Positions 33,979 through 41,641 of a stretch of 64,000 bases of DNA are shown here, in pieces (position 1 is the stretch's first letter; every line of letters begins with the position of its first letter). Made by a program: the position numbers and the translations under genes. The DNA is taken from contig PBQA01000027.1 in NCBI GenBank assembly GCA_002724925.1, positions 124,001 through 188,000 of the forward strand, written 5' to 3'. The notes below the pieces were generated by a model. The model ran no database searches and was not told the origin of the DNA. It was given only the letters and a program-made list of their open reading frames with translations. This stretch comes from Oceanospirillaceae bacterium (lineage in GTDB: Bacteria; Pseudomonadota; Gammaproteobacteria; Pseudomonadales; Oceanobacteraceae).

Positions 33979-34980
33979 GTGGCTCGCATTAGAACAGTAA
34001 AGCCGGAGTTATTTCGGCATGAAGATTTATTCGAAGCTGAAATTGAGTCTGGCCTGCCTCTCCGCCTGGCTTTCATCGGCTTGTTTACGTGTTGCGACCG
34101 AGAGGGGCGATTCGAGTGGCGTCCACGTCAGTTGAAATTGGATGTAATGCCTTACGACACCACCGACTTTTCACACGTGCTTGACGCGCTTGAGCGTATC
34201 GGTCTTGTCGAAAAATACCTTGCGGATGGTCGCGAGATTGGATGCATACCGACATTCTTAAAACACCAATGTCCCAATGCTCGTGAAGCAAAATCGAAAC
34301 TTCCTCCCAAAGAAAATAATGCACATGCAAGCACATGCATTAATGATGCAGGGCAAAACACTGAAGAAGTCAGCGTTTCAGAGTCGCAGGAAGTTTCCAC
34401 AAGTACTGATTCAGAAACTCAAACACATGCACGCACATGCACGCACATGCACGCACATGGGGAAAGGGAACTGGAAAGGGAAAGGGAAGGGAATACACAA
34501 CAACTACAACAACACGCGAATCGATTTTCTGAAAACGTCCAGCCCTACCAGCAGCAGCCCGAAATGTCGGAAGACTGGAATCCCGACGAAACGACTGTTC
34601 GCAGAATTGCGATGACGAGCGTTCCTGAGGATTTTATTCGCAACTGCATTCCTGAATTCCGAGCGTACTGGCTCACTGCCGGTCGACTTCCCCACGGTGG
34701 AAACTTTCAAACCGCATTCTTGAAATCTGTCCAGAAAGCCTGGGCAAAACACCAGAACGATAACAACCAGCGAGGCAATGGCCATGCAGGATCTCAATTA
34801 TCAAGTCGCGAAGCTGAGCTCAGAAAAGCGAACGAATCCACGGACTGGGCGGACGGAATCGGCTCTGGATTCCCCGGCGCCCACACAAGCGGACATTCAG
34901 CTGATCAACTGGCTCTGGACTCAGGTCATAGCGATATTTCCGAAGTGGCGCGAGTTATACCCAGCTCCGGAAGACATTAA
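33979..34980 (+). CDS. O-like replication initiator with DnaT-type C-terminal domain
   Basis: A 333-residue protein with GTG start. The N-terminal ~100 residues (MARIRTVKPELFRHEDLFEA, LRLAFIGLFTCCDREGRFEW) form a winged-helix-like domain common in phage initiators. A low-complexity linker (125-185) is encoded by the iteron and purine-rich DNA. Residues ~190-260 (EDWNPDETTVRRIAMTSVPE, GNFQTAFLKSVQKAWAK) match the DnaT single-strand-binding domain that works in primosome loading. It lies in the O position, with the P-like gene overlapping its last 203 nt in another frame. Confidence 0.85.
   Translation: MARIRTVKPELFRHEDLFEAEIESGLPLRLAFIGLFTCCDREGRFEWRPRQLKLDVMPYDTTDFSHVLDALERIGLVEKYLADGREIGCIPTFLKHQCPNAREAKSKLPPKENNAHASTCINDAGQNTEEVSVSESQEVSTSTDSETQTHARTCTHMHAHGERELEREREGNTQQLQQHANRFSENVQPYQQQPEMSEDWNPDETTVRRIAMTSVPEDFIRNCIPEFRAYWLTAGRLPHGGNFQTAFLKSVQKAWAKHQNDNNQRGNGHAGSQLSSREAELRKANESTDWADGIGSGFPGAHTSGHSADQLALDSGHSDISEVARVIPSSGRH
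34321..34460 (+). repeat. GCACATGC iterons inside the O-like gene, probable phage origin
   Basis: Six copies of (G)CACATGC at 10-nt spacing in two groups: 34321-34340 (two) and 34421-34460 (four). A purine-only tract follows (34459-34495, GGGGAAAGGGAACTGGAAAG onwards). In lambda the origin is likewise a set of iterons inside O followed by a skewed, easily melted segment. The linker of the protein is repetitive (Thr-His-Ala-Arg) as a consequence. Confidence 0.7.
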
Positions 34981-35455
34981 GGCGGGCAAGCGAGTATGGC
35001 TGGAGACGTTGGTACAGCAAGGAGTAACGAGCGACGTGCTGATTAAATTCGGACTTATGGCCTGTCGTGCTTCTGGTTACGTTCGACCTGTTTCGCCTGG
35101 TCAGTTCTGTGTCTGGGCGTGGGAGTGGGCCATGCGCGATGCGCGGATTCCTCCGCTTGAGGATGCTGCCCGAATTGTTAACCGCAAACTTGCTTCACCG
35201 TCACTGAAACTCGAAGGGGCTATGTATCACCTGTGGTCAATTCTCGACGGCCATGCGCTGCGGTCTGCGAACTACAAGGCGGTTCGTGATGCGGTTGAGA
35301 CTGCACACGCTGAAGTGATTCGACACTGGCTGTCTGGTGCGCCTTGGAACGAGCCTGTGAACGTTGAGCCCGAACAGACATTGCCGCATTTGCCGACCGA
35401 GCCGACCAGGGCAAGTCGGAATATGCAATCGATCCTTGCTCAGCTGGAGGCGTAA
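34778..35455 (+). CDS. P-like replication protein (helicase loader type)
   Basis: A 225-residue protein in the P position. The central part (AGKRVWLETLVQQGVTSDVL, VSPGQFCVWAWEWAMRD) fits the lambda P/replication protein P family, which recruits the host DnaB helicase to O. It begins 203 nt before the end of the O-like gene in a different frame, an unusually long overlap; the N-terminal ~65 residues are therefore doubly constrained and may not be conserved. Confidence 0.75.
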   Translation: MAMQDLNYQVAKLSSEKRTNPRTGRTESALDSPAPTQADIQLINWLWTQVIAIFPKWRELYPAPEDIKAGKRVWLETLVQQGVTSDVLIKFGLMACRASGYVRPVSPGQFCVWAWEWAMRDARIPPLEDAARIVNRKLASPSLKLEGAMYHLWSILDGHALRSANYKAVRDAVETAHAEVIRHWLSGAPWNEPVNVEPEQTLPHLPTEPTRASRNMQSILAQLEA

Positions 35456-35457
35456 CC

Positions 35458-36018
35458 GTGAGAAAAGATTTTCAATCAGGCGATATCGTCCGCCTCAAGT
35501 GTACCGGCGAACTGGGTTATGTGGTTACTGTGCTGGCACCTGAGCAGGATAAAAAACCCGCACTACTGGCGGTGAAATTTCAGGGCCAGAAGGGTATTGA
35601 AACTGAGTATGCAGATCGCGTTACGAAACTCCGCGACCATGAAGACCTTGCGTATCCAATGCCGCTCACGAGCTGGAAGGCACTGAACAAAGCGGAGCGT
35701 GAAGCGGTAATTATTGAAGTGCTGATCGACTTCGGTGACTTCTGCGACGGTATGCGTGAGTACATCTACCAGCCAGAAAATCAGGCCCTATTTAGTGCGT
35801 TCATTGCCGAAGCGATCGAGCGCAGAAAGACCCACAAGCGATACGCAAGTAAAGCCATATTCGAGCACCTACGCTGGGACGAGCACCGGATTCACGACGC
35901 TGGCCAGCTATTCAAAATCAACAACAACTACACGCCTGATTTGGCTCGCCTGGCTATGCGGATTTTTCCTGAGCTGGAAGAGTTTTTTAACACGCGACAC
36001 AGGAAGAAAGCGGCATGA
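35458..36018 (+). CDS. Hypothetical phage protein (186 aa)
   Basis: A 186-residue protein with GTG start just after the P-like stop. The first 60 residues look like a small beta domain. The last 50 (AIFEHLRWDEHRIHDAGQLF then KINNNYTPDLARLAMRIFPE) match a segment found in many phage and plasmid proteins without assigned function. It overlaps the methyltransferase gene by 4 nt. Confidence 0.7.
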   Translation: MRKDFQSGDIVRLKCTGELGYVVTVLAPEQDKKPALLAVKFQGQKGIETEYADRVTKLRDHEDLAYPMPLTSWKALNKAEREAVIIEVLIDFGDFCDGMREYIYQPENQALFSAFIAEAIERRKTHKRYASKAIFEHLRWDEHRIHDAGQLFKINNNYTPDLARLAMRIFPELEEFFNTRHRKKAA

Positions 36019-37061
36019 CCGCGTACTACAACGAAATTGATCCGTTCGCCGCTGCTTGGTTGCGCGAGCTGATCCGGATGAACGTAATCGCCCCGGGCGA
36101 AGTTGATGAACGGAGCATTGTTGATGTTAGAGCAGATGACCTTAGACCTTTCACACAGTGTCACTTCTTCGCAGGCATTGGCGTCTGGAGTTACGCATTA
36201 CGACAAGCCGGGTGGCCTGACGACCGACCAGTCTGGACAGGCAGTTGTCCCTGTCAGGGATTCAGTGCAGCCGGTAGACAAAAAGGCTTTGAAGACGAAC
36301 GCCACCTGTGGCCAGCCTGGTATGAGCTCATTAAAGAAAATCGACCACCAGTCATCTACGGAGAACAGGTCTCCAGCAATCTCATTGTCGGAGCTTCGAG
36401 CAAAGAGCGAGACGCTACAGGCTGGAATACTGAGCAGATTAAAAGCGACAGCAGAACAACGTGGTTCGACCTTGTACAAGCTGACCTGGAAGACGCAGGT
36501 TACGCCAGCGCAGCGTTTGATATACCGGCTGCGGGCGTCGGTTCTCCGAACATCCGCCAGCGCCTGTTCTTTACAGGATTTGATGCAGGGCTGGGTGACA
36601 GCCTCAGCTCGGGATTGGAAGGACTCGCCGGGCATGAAGACGGTACGTCCGGATGGGCGGAGCAGGCTGGATCAGTTGCCGAGGCAGGCGGCGCTGGCCG
36701 GATGGGCAACGGCAACGGCAACGGCAACGGATGCGGTGAAGAGTGGAAAGGTAACTCCGCGTCCGGGGTGTGTGACTCTGCCGGAAATGGTGCAGCTATT
36801 GGAATTAAATCTGCCGGTCCGGTTAACGGCTTCTGGTCAGGTTCTGACTGGCTCCTCTGCCGGGATGGACGGTTCCGGCCAGTTGAATCCGGCACATTCG
36901 CGCTGGTTGATGGGACTTCCGGAGGCGTGGGACATAGCGGCGATATCTGCTTTCCGACGTCTGAAGCAAGAAAAGGGCGCTTAAAGGGCTACGGCAATGC
37001 AATTAATGCAGAAGTAGCGATCGAGTATATCAAGGCGAGTATGGGAGCTGTGGGATTATGA
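36015..37061 (+). CDS. Phage DNA (cytosine-5) methyltransferase
   Basis: A 348-residue C5-cytosine methyltransferase that would modify phage or host DNA. Motif I is HFFAGIGVWSYALRQAGW (about 49-66), motif IV GSCPCQGFSAAGR with the catalytic Cys of PCQ (about 79), motif VI IYGEQV, and motif VIII GSPNIRQRLFF. The C-terminal GFWSGSDWLLCRDGRFRPVE and GYGNAINAEVAIEYIKA are typical of phage members. A GGCAAC repeat at about 36708-36732 encodes NGNGNGNG. Most of the gene is overlapped in another frame by a second gene (36124-36984). No cognate nuclease is near. Confidence 0.9.
   Translation: MTAYYNEIDPFAAAWLRELIRMNVIAPGEVDERSIVDVRADDLRPFTQCHFFAGIGVWSYALRQAGWPDDRPVWTGSCPCQGFSAAGRQKGFEDERHLWPAWYELIKENRPPVIYGEQVSSNLIVGASSKERDATGWNTEQIKSDSRTTWFDLVQADLEDAGYASAAFDIPAAGVGSPNIRQRLFFTGFDAGLGDSLSSGLEGLAGHEDGTSGWAEQAGSVAEAGGAGRMGNGNGNGNGCGEEWKGNSASGVCDSAGNGAAIGIKSAGPVNGFWSGSDWLLCRDGRFRPVESGTFALVDGTSGGVGHSGDICFPTSEARKGRLKGYGNAINAEVAIEYIKASMGAVGL
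36124..36984 (+). CDS. Overprinted gene inside the cytosine methyltransferase gene
   Basis: A 286-residue frame lying entirely within the methyltransferase gene. It looks genuine because it carries its own phage-family motifs: SELRAKSETLQAGILSRLKA, LYKLTWKTQVTP, LIYRLRASVLRTSASA, GWVTASARDWKDSPG and GQLNPAHSRWLMGLPEAWD. The same motif order is seen in stand-alone phage proteins usually found beside or fused to cytosine methyltransferases. ATG 36124 has GGAG 8 nt upstream; an ATG at 36103 is possible. Both frames appear to encode conserved sequence. Function unknown, probably linked to DNA modification. Confidence 0.65.
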   Translation: MLEQMTLDLSHSVTSSQALASGVTHYDKPGGLTTDQSGQAVVPVRDSVQPVDKKALKTNATCGQPGMSSLKKIDHQSSTENRSPAISLSELRAKSETLQAGILSRLKATAEQRGSTLYKLTWKTQVTPAQRLIYRLRASVLRTSASACSLQDLMQGWVTASARDWKDSPGMKTVRPDGRSRLDQLPRQAALAGWATATATATDAVKSGKVTPRPGCVTLPEMVQLLELNLPVRLTASGQVLTGSSAGMDGSGQLNPAHSRWLMGLPEAWDIAAISAFRRLKQEKGA

Positions 37062-37294
37062 GCAGAAATTACGAACGCAAAACTGACACGTCAATTTATC
37101 CGAGTCGTCATGGCCTAAAGGCGATTGTTCATGGTTCGGCGACGGTTGTTCCTCATGCCGTTGAGCGCGGATGGATGCTGCCCGGTGGGCGCTTAACTGA
37201 GTTCGCCTGGATAGCGATGGATGCCGCCGTGGAAATGGACGCGCTCATTCGTGCCGGTCAAGGCCACAAGGCGAAAGCGACGGAATTGGTATGA
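37058..37294 (+). CDS. Hypothetical phage protein (78 aa)
   Basis: A 78-residue protein starting MSRNYERKTDTSIYPSRHGL, overlapping the methyltransferase and the next gene by 4 nt each. No family is recognised. Confidence 0.65.
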   Translation: MSRNYERKTDTSIYPSRHGLKAIVHGSATVVPHAVERGWMLPGGRLTEFAWIAMDAAVEMDALIRAGQGHKAKATELV

Positions 37295-37536
37295 GTCAGA
37301 CACAGGCACCGATCATGCCGAAATTCTACAGCTATTCGCGCTGGGGCTCTGAGAAGAGCTGGATCATGGTGCGTATGGCGGTCATTCCTGCGCACAAGCA
37401 ACAGGAAGTGGCTGACGAATACGACCGGTTGTATATGGCTAAGAACTACTCCGGCCGTCGTCAGGCGAATGGATATCTGAATGGCGTTGCTCGTGAATAT
37501 CGTGAGTATCTGAGAGCACAAGGGAGAATTGCGTAA
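37291..37536 (+). CDS. Hypothetical phage protein (81 aa)
   Basis: An 81-residue basic protein rich in Tyr and Arg (FYSYSRWGSEKSWIMVRMAV). It is coupled by overlaps to both neighbours in the nin-like region. No family is recognised. Confidence 0.65.
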   Translation: MSQTQAPIMPKFYSYSRWGSEKSWIMVRMAVIPAHKQQEVADEYDRLYMAKNYSGRRQANGYLNGVAREYREYLRAQGRIA

Positions 37537-38087
37537 TGGCAAAAGAGATAACGATTCATCCTGATAGTACTGCACAGCAGAGGTTCACTGCTCTGAAGCA
37601 ATTCATGCTGGAAGCTCTGACTGGCGGTCCTATTTCCGTATTGATTCGCCGGCCGTCACGAAGTCGGGAGCAGGAAAAGCTCTATCACAAATTGATCGCG
37701 GTTATTTCTGATCAAGTTGTTTTTGAAACTTGGCGTCCTGATTCCGATCCTGGGCGCGTCGTTTATCTGTTCGATCGAAGGCGTCGCCGGAAATACAAAC
37801 CTGAAATCTGGAAGGCTCTACTTGTTGATCAGTTTGAGCAGGAGCGTGCCGCTATGGGGCAGCCTCTGCGCAAGCCAGGTCATGTTGTTCCGGCGCTGGA
37901 TGGGTCCGGACGTTTGGTTTCTGTCCGTCCGAGTACAACCGGATTTTCAGTGTCTGAAGGCTCTGACTTTATCGAGTTTATTTATGCTTATGGTGTTGAG
38001 CTTGGCGTTCAGTGGCCAGCAACCGCTGAGGAAATAGCAGCGGCTGAGCGCGAGTGGATAGCGAGCAATCGCGGGGAGGCAGCGTGA
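37536..38087 (+). CDS. ninB: NinB-like recombination protein
   Basis: A 183-residue NinB (Orf) family protein. The diagnostic segment is RRPSRSREQEKLYHKLIAVI (about 39-58), with a conserved C-terminal FIEFIYAYGVELGVQWP. Lambda Orf binds DNA and supplies RecFOR-like functions to Red recombination, which fits the presence of Bet and a YqaJ exonuclease in this phage. It overlaps ninG by 4 nt. Confidence 0.85.
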   Translation: MAKEITIHPDSTAQQRFTALKQFMLEALTGGPISVLIRRPSRSREQEKLYHKLIAVISDQVVFETWRPDSDPGRVVYLFDRRRRRKYKPEIWKALLVDQFEQERAAMGQPLRKPGHVVPALDGSGRLVSVRPSTTGFSVSEGSDFIEFIYAYGVELGVQWPATAEEIAAAEREWIASNRGEAA

Positions 38088-38782
38088 CTCGTCGCTGTAA
38101 ATGCGGATGCGGAGAAGCTCTGCCGCCAGCAAGTAAGTCAGAGAGCATTCCGCACAAGAAGAAATTCCATTCGTTCGAGTGCATGAACCGCTATGCAGAA
38201 GAGCACCTGCAGGCGGAACGTGAGCGCCTGCGTCAGGGATTGGACTGCTACGTCAAGCGAGTGCAGAAGCAGGAGCGCAGGAAAAAAGAGCGTGAGGCGC
38301 GCAAGAAGAAGGTTGAGCACCGCGACAATGACGTAAGCCACCAGTTAAAACTCACCCAGGACGTGTTTAACCGCTGGATCAAGCTGGAGCGATACAAAGA
38401 GCTGCTGGACGCTGGTGATATTCCCCAGTGCATTAGTTGTAGCAAAGTGGCGCAACATCATGCCCTGGGCGAGTTCTGCTGTGGTCACCTGAAAACTGTC
38501 GGAGCGCATGAAGAATTACGATTCAACACTCTGAATGTTGAATTCCAGTGCAATCGGTACTGCAACGAGGGATTGTCCGGCAACCTGTCCGGGAATAAAA
38601 ACACTCAGGGCTATTTAGAGGGCCTTAAAAGTCGCCGGGGCGAAGCTGAGTTTGCTCGCCGCATGAAATACCTGGAACGGAATCACCCAAATTTCACACG
38701 GGACGCGAAACAACTCAAAGTCGTGCGTCGCTGGTGTGCTGCACGGACTCGACAACTCGAAAAGGAGCTGTGCATTGACTAA
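38084..38782 (+). CDS. ninG: NinG/Rap-like recombination nuclease
   Basis: A 232-residue NinG (Rap) family protein, a Holliday-junction or D-loop endonuclease in lambda. The N-terminal zinc-binding part is RCKCGCGEALPPASKS then KKKFHSFECMNRYAEEHL; after a basic coiled coil come CISCSKVAQHHALGEFCCGH and NVEFQCNRYCNEGLSGN. GTG 38084 with GGGAGG upstream gives an exact GTGA overlap with ninB; the frame is open to ATG 38054. Confidence 0.9.
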   Translation: MTRRCKCGCGEALPPASKSESIPHKKKFHSFECMNRYAEEHLQAERERLRQGLDCYVKRVQKQERRKKEREARKKKVEHRDNDVSHQLKLTQDVFNRWIKLERYKELLDAGDIPQCISCSKVAQHHALGEFCCGHLKTVGAHEELRFNTLNVEFQCNRYCNEGLSGNLSGNKNTQGYLEGLKSRRGEAEFARRMKYLERNHPNFTRDAKQLKVVRRWCAARTRQLEKELCID

Positions 38783-39506
38783 TCTGACGCGAAATCTGCC
38801 AAAGCCTCTGACCACTCGCAACCTGTGGCATTGGATTTATTTCTACGGCTCTGATTCATCGCTGGCAGGAGCAGTGGAGACTGCCAAGCTGGGTATTAAG
38901 CAGAATCAATCATCCGCGGTATCCGGCGATTGGAAAAAGACCAAGGTCACGAATCCCGACTTCGGTGGATTCAGTAGTAACCTGAATCAGATATGGTGCG
39001 ATCAGCAAAAGATGCAGATACGTTCTGACCTAAACCGAAAACTGAAACACCACGAACGCGCCTTCGGCAACATCATGTATATGCCCGACTTTCAGGCGAC
39101 TGAGCTGGAGTTCAAGCAAGCGCAGAATCATCTGTATCGAGTGTGCCAGAAGAAAATGAAAGACCAGTTTCCGAACATGCCAGTAGAACGGCAGGCCGCG
39201 CTTCTGGATCTGATTTACTGCGCGCTCTGCCATTACCGGGAAGCCGTCAGTCCAGCGATTGAAGGCGGAACAGTCAGAAGCCTCTCGCTGAATACCAGTC
39301 AGGTTCAGGAGCTGGGGCGATTAATGGCAACCGGTCGCGGAAATCGAATCGAGACGCGGAACTGGTCACGCCAGTGGGCTCCGCTGTGGAATCTCATTAT
39401 GGATGAAATCAAAACGATAGATAACCTGTGCCTGGCTCCGATTGAGGCGTGGCTGGAGCGGTACTGGGAAAACGTCAGAAACGAACGTAATCGGGAGGCT
39501 GTATGA
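38775..39506 (+). CDS. Hypothetical phage protein downstream of ninG (243 aa)
   Basis: A 243-residue helical protein, not recognised. The start is taken as TTG 38775 with AAGGAG 8 nt upstream; the frame is open to ATG 38736 inside ninG. It contains Cys and Trp-rich parts (ALLDLIYCALCHYREA). Its place after ninG suggests an early-late gene. In some phages an antiterminator occupies this place, but I see no Q-family motif. Confidence 0.6.
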   Translation: MTNLTRNLPKPLTTRNLWHWIYFYGSDSSLAGAVETAKLGIKQNQSSAVSGDWKKTKVTNPDFGGFSSNLNQIWCDQQKMQIRSDLNRKLKHHERAFGNIMYMPDFQATELEFKQAQNHLYRVCQKKMKDQFPNMPVERQAALLDLIYCALCHYREAVSPAIEGGTVRSLSLNTSQVQELGRLMATGRGNRIETRNWSRQWAPLWNLIMDEIKTIDNLCLAPIEAWLERYWENVRNERNREAV

Positions 39507-39754
39507 ATAACGCAATGAAAACTCTGGCTGAAATGCTGGATGTTGAGCACTCGACCATGCCGCGCGAAGCTCTGGCGGAGAAAGTCTGCGAAGAGGCTAT
39601 AGACGAACTGGTAAGAATCAATCGAATGCTGGCGCAGTGTGCGCGTGACATTGATTCATCAAGGTCTGCATTTAATCAGCTTGAGGAAAACACACTGGCA
39701 TTGAAAGCGTCTGTGAACGGTATTTTCGATAAATTCGTATTGAGGGTGGATTAG
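39503..39754 (+). CDS. Hypothetical helical protein (83 aa)
   Basis: An 83-residue acidic, coiled-coil-like protein starting MNNAMKTLAEMLDVEHSTMP. It overlaps the previous gene by 4 nt and abuts the next. No family is recognised. Confidence 0.6.
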   Translation: MNNAMKTLAEMLDVEHSTMPREALAEKVCEEAIDELVRINRMLAQCARDIDSSRSAFNQLEENTLALKASVNGIFDKFVLRVD

Positions 39755-40015
39755 ATGGTAAGTCCAGAACAGAGAAACCCAAACCTCTTTCCTGTCGATG
39801 AGGAATCGACCCGTGAGGTCAATCGGATTCTGGATGTAATTCTAGAGGCTGAAGATAAAAAGCCAAATGCGGTTCTGTATGTTGGCCGGAAGCAATACTA
39901 CGCCCTGAAGACTGTGAACTATGCCGGTCGGATGAGTCCATTGATAGACGATAAGTTTCATGGTTGGCCAGTGGTTCGAGTGGATAAAGAAGATTGGTTG
40001 AGGTTCGCGGAATGA
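39755..40015 (+). CDS. Hypothetical phage protein (86 aa)
   Basis: An 86-residue protein with a compact alpha/beta look (LDVILEAEDKKPNAVLYVGR). It is encoded directly after the previous stop and overlaps the next gene by 4 nt. Unknown function. Confidence 0.6.
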   Translation: MVSPEQRNPNLFPVDEESTREVNRILDVILEAEDKKPNAVLYVGRKQYYALKTVNYAGRMSPLIDDKFHGWPVVRVDKEDWLRFAE

Positions 40016-40269
40016 GTGACGACAAGCTATTTATTCTCGCTGGCGAGCTGAAACAGGCACAAGAGCTGGCCAAGGAGCTGGATCTCAGACGCAGTGAATG
40101 GACGTTTCTCAATACCCCGCTAAAGCTGAGAGGGGTAGAGCGTGGACGGAAGTTCATCACAACAGGCGACTGGTGGCACCTGAAGCATTACACCTGGATT
40201 AAGCAACAAATAAAGGCAAAGGGAATGGTTCAGGTTTTCGCGGAAGACTTGGAGAAGCAGGATGATTAG
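40012..40269 (+). CDS. Hypothetical phage protein (85 aa)
   Basis: An 85-residue basic protein starting MSDDKLFILAGELKQAQELA, chosen because ATG 40012 overlaps the previous stop (ATGA). No family is recognised. Confidence 0.6.
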   Translation: MSDDKLFILAGELKQAQELAKELDLRRSEWTFLNTPLKLRGVERGRKFITTGDWWHLKHYTWIKQQIKAKGMVQVFAEDLEKQDD

Positions 40270-40495
40270 TCTAACAAATGAAGAACGTGAGCTGGCTGAA
40301 CACGTATTGGCTGATCGAAAGCCGTTTGATTTGGGTGAGACGACTACGGTCTTCTTTTGCAATGCTGATCGTGACAGCCGGGTGTTTGATTGCGGTCCGG
40401 CCAAGGTTGACACCTGTCCATCTGACTACGGAATAGAGTTTATTTCTGTTCGTAGCGGATGTTCATTGGTGTGGCAGCCGTACAGGCGGGTGTAG
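40262..40495 (+). CDS. Hypothetical phage protein (77 aa)
   Basis: A 77-residue protein starting MISLTNEERELAEHVLADRK. It overlaps its upstream neighbour by 8 nt. The 63 nt after its stop contain a CACCGG/CCGGTG hairpin before the next ribosome site. Unknown function. Confidence 0.6.
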   Translation: MISLTNEERELAEHVLADRKPFDLGETTTVFFCNADRDSRVFDCGPAKVDTCPSDYGIEFISVRSGCSLVWQPYRRV

Positions 40496-40558
40496 CTCAG
40501 CGAGCACCGGCTTGTCCGGTGACTGGGTTTGCTATTAACTAGTCGAAAGGAGTAATCA

Positions 40559-40837
40559 ATGTATAGCTGTAATTCTGGCTGCGGTGGCACGGTAAGAGTG
40601 TGTGGCTGCAAGTGGTGTCCTGACTGCTATCCCCGCTTCAGTATGGGCTATGCCTGCAAAGAAAAAGCGTTTGTTGTAGTGGCTGGTAAATATGACGAAT
40701 TTGAAGGCGAGCAGATTGAAAACTTCAAATATAGCTCTGAACCAATGCTGCTTGAAGATGCAGAGAAGGATTTGGAGCGAGTTAAAGGCTACCCGTTTGC
40801 CAGGATTGAATATCAGTCGCCAGTCAATGGCGAATAA
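40559..40837 (+). CDS. Cysteine-rich small protein with attC-like element behind it
   Basis: A 92-residue protein whose first 32 residues hold eight Cys (CNSGCGGTVRVCGCKWCPDC and one more), suggesting a zinc- or disulfide-stabilised knot; the rest is acidic. AAAGGAG lies 7 nt before ATG. Its TAA stop lies inside the ATAAC that opens palindrome H, as in the left-arm cassette-like genes. No family is recognised. Confidence 0.65.
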   Translation: MYSCNSGCGGTVRVCGCKWCPDCYPRFSMGYACKEKAFVVVAGKYDEFEGEQIENFKYSSEPMLLEDAEKDLERVKGYPFARIEYQSPVNGE

Positions 40838-40878
40838 CAAAGAGGACGCGGGCTCCGTCCCGCGCTCTGAGGTGTTAT
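40834..40878 (+). other. attC-like palindromic element H
   Basis: On the plus strand, ATAACAAAGAG-GA-CGCGGG, loop CTCCGT, then CCCGCG-CTCT-GAGGTGTTAT. Arms CGCGGG/CCCGCG and AGAG/CTCT pair with GA bulged, inside ATAAC/GTTAT ends. It overlaps the stop of the 92-residue gene and is the only such element found in the right arm. Confidence 0.5.
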
Positions 40879-40896
40879 GTACGGTATAATTCGTAC
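40878..40896 (+). promoter_or_regulatory. Possible -10 element and palindrome upstream of ssb
   Basis: TATAAT at 40885-40890 is a perfect -10 hexamer, but no good -35 lies 16-18 bp upstream. It sits inside GTAC-N10-GTAC (40879-40896), an imperfect palindrome that could be an operator. Confidence 0.35.
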
Positions 40897-40948
40897 ATGG
40901 CAATAACCGTCCTGGCAGAGCTGGGACAAATACGAAAGGTGAGTAGAA

Positions 40949-41488
40949 ATGGCACGTTCAGTAAATAAAGTAACTTTGATCGGCACTCTCGGTCGCGACC
41001 CGGAAGTGCGCTACATGCCGAATGGCAATGCAGTAGCGAATATCAGTCTGGCTACGGACGAGAGCTATAACGATAAGCAGACCGGGCAGAAGGTAGAGCA
41101 GACTGAGTGGCACAGACTAACTGTATACGGACGTCTGGCTGAGATCTGCCAGCAGTACCTGAAGAAAGGCTCGCGTGCATACTTCGAAGGCAAGCTGCGT
41201 ACTCGAGAGTGGGAGAAGGACGGCATTAAGCGCTACACCACTGAGATCATCTGTAATGAAATGATGATGCTGGATAGTCGTCAGTCGAGTGATCAGGGTG
41301 GTTATCAACAGCAAGGCGCACAAATGGCGCAGCCTCAGCAAGCGTCAGCACCTCAACAGCAGGGAGGGTATCAAAACCCTCAGTATCAGCAACCACAGCA
41401 AGGTTCGGCGCCTCAGCAAGCTCCAGCGCAGCAGATGCCAGCGCCGTCGAATCAGTTCGATGACTTTGATGACGACATTCCGTTCTAA
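40949..41488 (+). CDS. ssb: Phage single-stranded DNA-binding protein
   Basis: A 179-residue SSB. The OB-fold is complete ([65 protein letters not shown]), followed by a Gln/Pro-rich linker and the acidic tip DFDDDIPF that recruits partner proteins. It coats single strands in phage replication and recombination. GAAAGGTG precedes ATG. A terminator follows at 41589. Confidence 0.96.
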   Translation: MARSVNKVTLIGTLGRDPEVRYMPNGNAVANISLATDESYNDKQTGQKVEQTEWHRLTVYGRLAEICQQYLKKGSRAYFEGKLRTREWEKDGIKRYTTEIICNEMMMLDSRQSSDQGGYQQQGAQMAQPQQASAPQQQGGYQNPQYQQPQQGSAPQQAPAQQMPAPSNQFDDFDDDIPF

Positions 41489-41588
41489 CACCAACCGCCC
41501 CTGAATCAACATCCAGCGTTGATAATTGTTGACACTCCTGCGCAGCTAGGGTACAAAATCAGTAAATTGGTCGTCAGTGACCTTAAAG

Positions 41589-41622
41589 CAGCCCGGCAGT
41601 TAAATCTGACCCGGGCTTTTTT
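41589..41622 (+). terminator. Terminator after ssb
   Basis: GCCCGG (41591) pairs with CCGGGC (41611), followed by six T residues. It separates the replication/ssb block from the lysis cluster; the next gene starts 20 nt later. Confidence 0.85.
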
Positions 41623-41641
41623 GCGTCTGGGATTTTTAATC

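Noticed and set aside
40490-40560. tRNA-like string (GTAGCTCAGCGAGC then a CACCGG/CCGGTG hairpin) after the 77-residue gene
   Set aside because: It has a D-arm-like and anticodon-like stem, but no T-arm, no pairing acceptor stem and a C instead of U at position 33. Not a functional tRNA.
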